From Cephalothrix spiralis (Eukaryota; Nemertea; Palaeonemertea; Archinemertea; Cephalotrichidae), in NCBI GenBank assembly GCA_032353305.1, contig JAUCNG010065552.1, positions 1-14,288 on the forward strand: a stretch of DNA of 14,288 bases, given 5' to 3'. Below are positions 1 to 7,696 of the stretch, one piece after another (the first letter of the stretch is position 1; each line of letters opens with the position of its first letter). Under the pieces are notes generated by a model, which had not been told where the DNA came from, made no database searches, and was given only the letters and a program-made list of their open reading frames with translations. The position numbers were made by a program, and so were the translations under genes.

Positions 1-43
1 AAATGCAGCTACGGCCCCGCCGTCACCGGGAACAGGTGGCAGA

Positions 44-385
44 GAGGGGCTTTTGGGCCAGTGCCCGAATGGGGGTTTTGGCCAAGTCCCCGAGAGGCTC
101 TAGAGGGGCTTTTGGCCCGGTGTCCGAGAGGGGCTTTTGGCCCAGTACGCGAAAGGGCTTTGTGTCCAGTGCCCAAGAAGGGCTTTCGCGCACTGGGCAA
201 AAAAACTCTCTCGGACACCAGGCCCAAATCCCCTCTCGGGTACTGGGCCCAAAGCCCCTCTCGAGCACTGGGCCAAAACCCCTTTCGAGCACTCGGCCAA
301 AAACCCCTGTCGGCCACTGGGCCCAAGGCCCCTCTCGGGCACTGGGCCAAAATCCCCTCTTAGGAACTTGGCCCAATTTGTTATC
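44..385. repeat. Two head-to-head arrays of a ~25-bp GC-rich minisatellite
   Basis: About six degenerate units of the type GAGGGGCTTTTGGCCCAGTG (plus CCCGA) run forward from 44 to about 187. About seven units in the opposite sense (CCCCTCTCGGGCACTGGGCC plus AAAA) follow to about 385. The arrays meet near 187-190, forming a long imperfect fold-back. The period is mostly 25 bp, with 24-26-bp variants. Since 25 is 1 mod 3 and the unit has no stop, open frames appear on both strands and in several phases. Their repeated peptides (such as GFWPSAREG) are artefacts of the array and I do not call them genes. Confidence 0.8.
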
Positions 386-769
386 AAATATCTAACATGG
401 ACACTTCCCAAAATTCTTCATTTTTGAAGAAAGCGTAAAACCGCCAATCGTATGAACCTCAGTCTCTATTACCGATTTAAGAAATCATACTATATATATA
501 TGCTAGGTCCCGAGCAATGAAAAAGGTATACGCAAGGAGTATTTTCTATATTGCCCTAGTCGCATATATATGATGAGATTCGTGAACGTCATTTATTTTG
601 AAAAATTGTGATTTTTGCCAAAAGTGTCAGATTTTGTCATTTTTGTTGGAATTTGTGATTTTTGACCTGATATTCTGAAACGTTTTGGAACTTTTAACCT
701 TACATTAAAAATTGAATGAAATCGGAGGCAAAAATTTTAACGCTTTTTTTCGTCTAAAAAAAACAGAAA
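386..769. other. Non-coding AT-rich spacer
   Basis: No gene is visible. It has a short (TA)n tract near 491-501, two similar phrases ATTGTGATTTTTG and ATTTGTGATTTTTG around 605 and 652, and an ATCGGAGGCAAAAA phrase near 721 that resembles the ATCGGAGACGAAAA core of the palindrome that follows. Confidence 0.5.
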
Positions 770-1080
770 TTAAGTTTTGCCCCTGACGCCGCAATTTTAA
801 AGGTATTAAAATTTTCTAATGGGACGTCATTGTAGACCTCAATGCTCATCCACAAATTAAATTTCAGCCAAATCGGAGACGAAAAGTTGTTTTTTTTCAA
901 AATCGTTGAAAAAAACCATGATGTATACATGCAGATTTTTTTGACGATTGTGTAAAATATCAACTTTTTGTCTCCGATTTGGCTAAACTTTAAATCGTAG
1001 ATGAAAATTGAGGTAAACTATGACATGTTAAAAGGAATTTTCCGAATCTTCAAAATTGCGGCGTCAGGGGCCAAAATTCA
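770..1080. repeat. ~300-bp palindromic (fold-back) element
   Basis: The left arm begins TTTTGCCCCTGACGCCGCAA (774) and the right arm ends with its near-complement TTGCGGCGTCAGGGGCCAAA (about 1056-1075). The arms also share AGCCAAATCGGAGACGAAAA (left, about 869) against its complement near 970. Similarity continues inward to a centre near 925, where ATGATGTATACATGC forms the loop. Arms are about 140 bp, with scattered mismatches. This fits a MITE or fold-back element. No clear target duplication was found. Confidence 0.82.
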
Positions 1081-2689
1081 AAATTTTGGCTAAAAATATA
1101 AAATAAATATTTTGGTTTTTGATTTCGCTCAAAAATGTATACAAGATGTTAAGATCTCTGCTGAATCCGTATATCAGGTTGAAATTTCCGAATTCTAACT
1201 TGAAGTAGGTCAAATTTAATATTTTGTGTCAAAAGCCACAAAATTACAGAACAAAGGCTGATCGCGATTCGCAATCCGACACCGACTTCAGTTATTTCAT
1301 ATAAACGATAGGAAAAAAGCTTATTTTATGCCTACAAAAATTCACAAATATGCTAAGTTATATGCAGTAACAGAAAAAATACATTTTTGACCGTTTATGC
1401 AGCAGGCATAATCTAGGCCTACACCTTATGTTCCATATCAACCATCCCCGCAATATGTAAAAAATTTGTAAAATCGTATTTTTTCTCAGAAAACCGATTA
1501 TACACAAACATTTCGACCATTTTCCCATAGAACAAGATGTTGCGCGTTGATTCCACCCATTTTTTAAAATAAAGAATTACTTTTTTGACGTAAATTTAAT
1601 GTTTTACATAGTTCGACAAAATTCTTAATTTAGGCTCCGAAACCTACGAAGAAATCGACCACTTATATTAATAAGTTTAAGTAGGCCTAAAAGGCTAAGT
1701 TTAGATTTCGGATGAAAAAGGCCATGGTCAGGAAATCAAGAATTTAAGAAGGAGTTAAAATATTCCATATTTTCTGAAAAGCAAGCTATTAAAACCAAAT
1801 CTAAGCAAAATACTGACTGAATGCCATTATGTTCCAAAAAGTTGATATGGTCTATATTTGCGGTTAAACTAAATATATTAAAATATTTTTTTTATCACAT
1901 GATCTTATCTGCCTATCAGCTCTGTTAATTCCAAACGTAATACAAACTTAAAGCATACTCGAGGTTTTACTATTTTTTGAAAAATATGAAATTTCTTATG
2001 TTCCAACCCGACTATACGTGTAGCATTTTATCTTTTTTGCGAATTATGACATTGAATTTTAAAAGTTTTGAGAGCAATTTTCAATCAGATGAGCATGATG
2101 CTTTACATACAACATAAAGAAACATGTTTTTGCAGTTTTCGTAGATAACACTGAACCAATTAACGTTTTACGCCATGATATAACACTATTACGGTTTACT
2201 TTTACGGAACATTTTATAGATTACGGATTTTACCTTAATAGCTTTTTACGCTTTACGATTACGAGATTTTAGTTGATTTACGGTTTACGATTGCAAACCT
2301 TGTTTTATTCAAACTATGAAAAGTAAAGTTTGTCGCATTGGGTCAGGGCAAGGGTGTAATTTAAAGCAGCATAAATGATGATATTCATGTGCTTCTTTAT
2401 CTTTTTCAAAATATTCCAAGATATCAATTGTCCAGGTTTCAAAATCCTTCCATGGCAACACAGTACAAAACGGCACGTCTTATAATAATCATTTATTCGC
2501 ATAATATATCATAATAATAATGCACAGACAACTAAATGGGTTCGTCAATCAGAAATACACAAATATACTAAAGACAAAACGAAATAACTGACGCCAATTG
2601 TCATAAGGTACTAATAAATTTCATAAATTGGGGATATTTTGCTGACGCATATCTAAATATTTTTTCATCTGGAATATTTTTCATTTACA
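1081..2689. other. Non-coding AT-rich region without supported genes
   Basis: Only short, motif-less open frames occur here. The only recognisable texture is a TTACG-rich patch, listed separately. I see no terminal repeats, target duplications or conserved protein motifs. Confidence 0.5.
2165..2290. repeat. Cluster of TTACG / TTTACG motifs
   Basis: About nine TTACG occurrences fall within roughly 125 bp, near 2167, 2189, 2202, 2221, 2245, 2252, 2258, 2278 and 2285, often as TTTACGGTTTAC or TTTACGATTACG. Spacing is irregular (6-23 bp), so it is a decayed simple repeat rather than a clean satellite. Confidence 0.5.
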
Positions 2690-2990
2690 CTGGTGCGGGG
2701 GAGCGAAGCAAAATGTGTTATTTCTCATCTCATAGGTGCCTTTCAGCGTGAACAACTTCTTAAAATTATTATCATGATCATGTCTAGCAACCCCCAAAAC
2801 CCCCTACTAGGCGAAATCTCAACATCAAAAAATTGCCCCGCAGGGTCCCGTCTAGGGGCTGAATGAGTTATTTTTTTATATAGTATGATGATATATATAT
2901 ATAGCTTATGATATTATCACCTGGGTGCCAACCAGCACCCGAAATTAGCACCAACCACCCAAAAACTGGAATTTGATAATTTCGTTGGCT
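2690..2990 (+). repeat. Direct copy of the CACCTGGGTGCC-ended repeat family
   Basis: The stretch runs AAAATGTGTTATTTCTC (2710), TTCAGCGTG, ATCATGATCATGT, AAATTGCCCCGC (2831), then ATCACCTGGGTGCCAACC (2918) and AGCACCCGAAATTAGCACCA. The same ordered phrases recur at 3761-4045 in the same sense and at 4390-4095 in the reverse sense. At least three copies of one unit are therefore packed into 1.8 kb. Its right end overlaps the outer arm of the compound palindrome. Confidence 0.7.
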
Positions 2991-3091
2991 AGAATCACTT
3001 TAACATGGGTAAACAATATATTTTCGGAAAGTTGTAAAATTTATAGATTCAAGTTTATATTTTTTAATTTTCCCCGCCTCCTGGGGTTGGG

Positions 3092-3745
3092 TAGTCTGGT
3101 ATACAAGACGTTACCCGTTGCGGAAAATTTCCTCACCGCGCAATAGCGCTATGTCAGCCATTATTCCAAAAATCTCCCTTTGCTCAGCAGAAGGAGCGAG
3201 AATCGTTAATACAGCTTAGTAAAATAGCAAAATAGTCTTAATATTTCAATAAAATAATAACATATCTTGTCCGTTCTTAAAAAAAAGATAAACTGTACTT
3301 TCAACAATTATTTTAATATTAAAAGATTCGTCCCGATTCAAAATTTACATTTTCGAAAAGTTTACTTCGATCACTGATTGAATTACTGCTTATAAACTAA
3401 TATTTTCGATATAATTCATGAATGAGAATTAAATGGAATGTATAGTTAAATTCTTTTCTTGCCAAATAATCAAAGAATTATTTTAGACATTAAAAAACTT
3501 ATATCCCCAACCAAGAGTCGAACCCGAGCCACTTGGATAAAAGCCAGGGATCCTAACCGCTACACCATATGGCCACGATAACTTCAAATATTATTCATTA
3601 AACTCATGCCTCAACTTATGCAACCATCGCTATGGTATTAGCTGGAACGGACTAAATGTTTCAATATGGCTGCTGGTAGGGGGTTCTTCCAAAACCTTAA
3701 TGTTGAACGAAAGTGAATAAAATTAATGTTTTGTTCATCAAACTA
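3092..3745. mobile_element. 654-bp non-autonomous DNA element with 9-bp target duplication
   Basis: GGGGTTGGG occurs exactly at 3083-3091 and again at 3746-3754. Between them the element begins TAGTCTGGTATACAAGACGT and ends with the complement of TAGTTTGATGAACAAAACAT, about 16 of 22 matches, so it has degenerate terminal inverted repeats starting TAGT. The related opposite arm at 4390-4420 reads continuously through the equivalent site (CCGGGCAGCC..CATCCCAGAGG on the complement of the arm), acting as an uninterrupted paralogous site. A 9-bp duplication fits Mutator-like or Merlin-like families, but no transposase is present to decide. A tRNA-like sequence lies inside on the minus strand. Confidence 0.75.
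3504..3574 (-). tRNA. tRNA-like sequence (tRNA-Glu-like body, TTT anticodon), probably a pseudogene
   Basis: Read on the minus strand, it has an A box (TGGTGTAGCGG), a B box (GGTTCGACTC) and an anticodon arm CCTGG-CTTTTAT-CCAAG. Total length is about 71 nt. The body resembles animal tRNA-Glu (CATATGG..TAGCGGTTAGGAT), but the loop gives TTT (Lys) rather than TTC. The anticodon stem has one C-A mismatch. The acceptor stem pairs badly (about 3 of 7), and the T stem relies on G-T pairs. It is more likely a tRNA-derived promoter head or a pseudogene carried by the mobile element than a working tRNA. Confidence 0.55.
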
Positions 3746-4482
3746 GGGGTTGGGCAGCAGGGCAAAATGTGATATTTTACCTCTTATAAATTCAGCGTCG
3801 ATTAATGCTTGGAACGATATCATAATCATGTTTAGGGACCCTCGAAACCCCCAAGTAGACGCAATCTCAATATCAGAATATTGCCCCGCGGGACAATATT
3901 GGGGTGCCCCCAGAGGTGCTCGAGATATTTTGTATTAAGTATATCTTGTTTCATATCAAATGAAAGGTAGTGATGAATGAAGTTCATATACAGTATTAAC
4001 ACTTAAATATTATCAAATGGGTGCAACCCAGCACACGAAATACCAAATCTGTAATCCAAGGTAAAAAAATTTAAGCGAATTCATATTTTTCGACAATTGG
4101 TGCTTATTCCGGGTGCTGGATGGCACCCAGGTGATGGATTTTAAGTGTTACTACTGTTGATGCACTACATATTCATCACTACCTTTCATTTGATATGAAC
4201 AAGCTATTCTAAATACAAAATATCTCGATAACATCATGGGCACCCCATGTTGCCACGCGGGGCAATATTCTGATATAGAGATTGCGTCTAGAAGGGGGGT
4301 TTGAGGGTCCTTAAACGTGATTATGATATGGTTCCGAACATTAATTGACGCTGAAGGGCATTTATGAGAGGAGAAATATCACATTTTGCCCGGCAGCCAC
4401 ATCCCAGAGGGCGGGGAAAATAAAAAAATATGTTATAGTTATTTCATTATTATGTTTGGTACTCCTGGATAGCCATATGCAA

Positions 4483-4541
4483 GTTGAAATGTGCTAAATA
4501 TCATTCGAGCAACGCCAGAATGATATTAAGTGCTTTTCAAC
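4483..4541. repeat. 24-bp stem hairpin with 11-nt loop
   Basis: GTTGAAATGTGCTAAATATC (plus ATTC) at 4483-4506 pairs with 4518-4541, matching 20 of 24 positions, with a perfect inner 10 bp (AATATCATTC/GAATGATATT). It lies in the ~300 bp that interrupts the right arm of the large palindrome. It may be part of a small inserted element, or its pre-miRNA-like shape may be chance. Confidence 0.55.
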
Positions 4542-4865
4542 GCAGCATGTGGTTCGAGTTCGAATAAATGATTTAGCTCACGTGACCATGCTCTTACTTA
4601 ACCTAGACATGTAATATGAACACCAGACGTGTGATATTGAAATAAGCAAATGGTTCATCGAAAAGTTCATGATAAACTCTCTGATATATCAACCTTAAAA
4701 GATCAAACGCATTACACTGCGCTGTGAGCTAAAAACTTAAATACAGAAATTTTACATGCTTTTCGAAAATATATAGTTTACCTATGTTAAAGTGATCCTA
4801 ACCAACGAAATTATCAAATTTTATTTTTCGGTCGTGGTGCTTGGTGGCACACAGGTGATGGTATA

Positions 4866-5464
4866 GTTTGCCTATGTTTAAACCATATTTTCGGGGATTT
4901 TTTTTTGGGGGGGGGGGGTGGCATCGAAATTGCACCTCCGGCAATGTTTAAACACCATAACTTACATTATTTCGTACATAGGCTGATTTTAATATTGTCA
5001 AAAAAATAATATATATCTATCTATAATTGTTGCAGAGAAGCTGTATTTAAAAAGACTTAATAACTTCTATCATTACTTTACTATTAAAGTTTTTTTTTGA
5101 CTCAACCCCAACATGAATTAAGATAGCGACATGACAATGATTTTTTTTAAATTCATGTTCAAATTAGCTCCAAAAAATCGAATTTCAAAAGATAATCATC
5201 ATGACAGATATATACAATTGAATTATCAATGTATAGCTAAAGGCTTTACCAATTATCATTAAATGTCATTTGTTATTATCATTGTGACGATTAGGAAAGG
5301 CACATATTTCTTATATATGAACACCAATATCATCGAATTTGATATCAGTGAAGAGGTATCATTTTATATTCTAAGATACAAAATGTACTTTGCAAATTTG
5401 GTCAAAGTAGAACAAAGCGATCCTATTAAAAATTAACTGCACGCATACATTATATCTAAATCAT
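4866..5464. other. Non-coding AT-rich region
   Basis: No gene is seen. It contains a T9G12 homopolymer junction (4898-4918), prone to replication slippage, and short TA-rich tracts near 5010-5020. No terminal repeats are recognised. Confidence 0.5.
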
Positions 5465-5910
5465 TTAGGTTATTACAGGCCTTATAGTCATTTTTGCTAT
5501 CTCAATTTTATGAGATTTTTTAATTTATGGAAATTTTAGGGCTACAGTCTTTGAGATTTTACACAATTTTATAGAAATATATAATATTTTATGATAATAT
5601 GAGCAGATTTTCCAATATCTTTACTCAAAAGCTAATCTGCTTTCCTTCAATGCAACCGAATAATTTTGCTTAGCAATAAATCAATGCATATAATTCTATA
5701 AGAGACTGAACCATAAATAGTTTTTAAATTTTGGCATGCGTCACTGCACAAATAAATATAATATGATAAAATCTTATGCCGAACGAAGCGGGGGAGAATT
5801 TTTTTGACTCTATTTACCATTTACATCATTTTCATCAAATTTTATGAAAATTATAATATGACTTTAGAAGAAATCATCATAATATAGAATATCCTAAAAT
5901 TTTAGGAGAA
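5465..5910 (+). mobile_element. Decayed relative of the 10197-11002 element
   Basis: Ordered matches to the interior of the element at 10.2-11.0 kb: CAGGC(C)TTATAGTCATTTTTGCTAT (5477), GATTTTATGATAATATGAGCA-type (5586-5606), AATAAATATAATAT, and GAACGAAGCGGGGGAGAATT (5781, against GAGCGAAGCGAGGCGAGAATT at 10790) followed by TTTTTGAC and CAAAATTTTCATTAAATT-like sequence. The TATAGGA-rich ends and terminal repeats are missing or unrecognisable. On the right it stops where the 5914-6924 palindrome begins. Confidence 0.6.
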
Positions 5911-5913
5911 CTG

Positions 5914-6924
5914 GGTCATTCCACACCAAATCACCCAAAAAATGCAATTTGACACCCGACTCCCACCGATTTTAACGAAATTTTGTTTCCAGGATTTTTT
6001 TGGCTACAAAGGATGATTCTGAAAATTTCAGTTCAATCGGACCAGTGGTTTTCGAGTTATGGCCCACCTAAATTTGGGGATTTTCCCGAATTTAGACACA
6101 ATCCCTAATTTTTGACACCCTATATCTCATGAACTACCAAGCCAATAGTGGAGAAACAGACATTTCTAGACTGTAAATTGCATCAGGAATCCAAATCTGG
6201 CCTTAATTTTGACCTAGGGGCAATCAAAAATTGAATGACTTCGTGACCTTTATTTTGACCTCGAATTTGACCTTGTGGATCTCGTGTCCTTGAGTAGACG
6301 TTGGGTCGAATTTGAAGCCCAACTAATTTAGCGCATCATATAAAAAATTAAATATGTAATATCAACTTTAAATTCAAATCAAAAATTAAAAGTCTGGTTT
6401 TCCTACTAATTGCATATAATGTTGATCACGTTTTGTTCACATTTTGAACAATTTAATGAAAAAATAAGAGAAACTCAGAAAACACGACTTTTAATTTTTG
6501 ATTTGCATTTAAAGTTACATATTCAATTTTTTTTGTGCACTAACTGATTTGTGCTTCAAATTCGCCAAGTCAAGGTCACGAGATCCACAAGGTCAAATTT
6601 GAGGTCAACAAAGGTCTCTAGGTAATTCAACTTTTGAATGCCCCTCGGTCAAAATTTAGGCCAGATTTGGATTCCTCATGCAATTTTCAGTCTAGAAATG
6701 TCTTTTTTCCACTATTGACTCAGTGGTTCATGAGACATAGGGTGTAAAAAATTAGGTATTGTGAAAATTCCCAAATTTGGGTGGGCCATAAATCGAGAAC
6801 CACTAGTCCGATTGAAATTAAATTTTCAGAATCGTATTTTTGGCAAAATTAACACTAGAAACCAAATTTCATCAAAATCGGAGTGGACGGGTGCAACCAA
6901 GGGGTGATCTGACATGGAATGACA
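5914..6924. repeat. ~1-kb palindromic element with ~500-bp arms
   Basis: The left end GGGTCATTCCACACCAAATC (plus ACCC) pairs with the right end, whose complement reads GTGTCATTCCATGTCAGATC (plus ACCCC). Matching continues inward through CAATCGGACCAGTGGTTTTC, TTATGGCCCACC, ACATTTCTAGACTG, GGAATCCAAATCTGGCC, TTTGACCTTGTGGATCTCGTG and AATCAAAAATTAAAAGTC, to a centre near 6420. No transposase frame is present. It looks like a long fold-back or MITE-type element. No target duplication is evident. Its right edge is about 15 bp from the stop codons of the integrase gene. Confidence 0.85.
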
Positions 6925-6942
6925 CAACTATGAAGCAAGTTA

Positions 6943-7696
6943 TTATCGTAAAGTCATCAAGTATTCAACTGTTAATTGAAACAAATCAATGCCATAGTTT
7001 CTGTCATTCTGCAGAGGATCTATTCGTTGACAAAGGAGTGCTATTTCTTCATCCGTTAGATTTAATGGCAAGTCTGGAATGTGGACATTGTTATTAGTCT
7101 GGATGTCAGGCATAGGTGCTTCATCGTCAATAGTAGTTACATCAGATTCATCAAGTTCCCCATTTAGGTCTGGCGCTCCTTCAAACCATAACATAGTAGG
7201 ACTTTTATTGTGCTCAGTTCTAAGTCTATGGTGATTCCATTGCTCCATAAATTCATTTAGAGCTCTATTTATTCGAGGTAAAAATACATACCGCATCGCT
7301 ATTGTATGAATTGTATTGTACCTATCAGCAATGCCTTCTTCTTCCATGAAAATAAATATCTCGGAAAACAATGATGTGACACTTTCCCTCATATCTCGCC
7401 ACAAGCGTTCTATTCTCTGATTGTGTGTTGATTTTCCTGTAATGACACTACCTCTATTAAGCCCCCTTCTCTCGAGCATGTACCGCGCTACATCTACATT
7501 TTCTGTTCCATAATCGCAACGGACTCTTGACGGACAACCATAGCGAGCAACACCTTCCAAGAAGTCGTTCAGGACAACGCTAGCTTTGTTGCTGACAGAA
7601 CACTTCATAAAAGTAATGAGTCTAGAGTATCCATCTATTCCAGCGTGAGTCACAAATCCCCATGGATCTATAAGTTTGTGATGTCCGTCAATGTGC
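6943..7696 (-). CDS. Exon 3: rve/DDE catalytic core and C-terminus
   Basis: This exon encodes residues 245 (last base) to 495 and ends at tandem stops TAATAA. Core signatures: HIDGHHKL (first Asp, D248), [26 protein letters not shown] (second Asp, D306), [26 protein letters not shown] (Glu, E341), so the triad is D-57-D-34-E by my count. After the core come [32 protein letters not shown], an acidic linker ([16 protein letters not shown]) and the closing motif [24 protein letters not shown] found at the C-terminus of family members. All three metal-ligand residues are present and no frameshift is seen, so the domain could be active. An unspliced start at 7710 would lack the Trp before HID and read intron sequence. 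The 3' side runs into a 1-kb palindrome only about 15 bp after the stops. Confidence 0.9.

Larger units (their letters stand above)
2915..4865. repeat. Compound ~2-kb palindrome, interrupted by insertions
   Basis: Outer arms: 2918-3040 (ATCACCTGGGTGCC, then GATAATTTCGTTGGCTAG and TCACTTTAACATGGGTAAAC) pair with the reverse complement of 4740-4860. Inner arms: 3746-4065 (GGCAAAATGTGATATT, CAGCGTC, AGACGCAATCTC, ATATTGCCCCGCG, CGAGATATTTTGTATT, CATATCAAATGAAAGGTAGT) pair with 4085-4400. The centre is near 4074. The left arm is split by the 3092-3745 element. The right arm carries about 300 extra bases (about 4440-4735). This fits two oppositely oriented copies of a repeat family or one large fold-back element. 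The small open frame at 3750-3938 is repeat sequence, not a gene. Confidence 0.78.

Noticed and set aside
3-427. Overlapping open frames on both strands with repeated GFWPSAREG-like peptides
   Set aside because: They arise from a stop-free 25-bp repeat that reads open in several frames. There is no non-repetitive coding signal or splice context.
491-575. Inverted TATATATGC..TAGG sequences around 495 and 565
   Set aside because: Matching is short and irregular in AT-rich DNA; not distinguishable from chance.
754-963. 69-residue minus-strand frame
   Set aside because: It lies across the 770-1080 palindrome and is low-complexity, so no gene is supported.
4545-4580. GGTTCGAGTTC as a second tRNA B box
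   Set aside because: No convincing A box at the right distance and no cloverleaf, so chance is likely.
6840-7097. Plus-strand frame of 85 codons
   Set aside because: It straddles the palindrome edge and is antisense to exon 3. It has no motifs.
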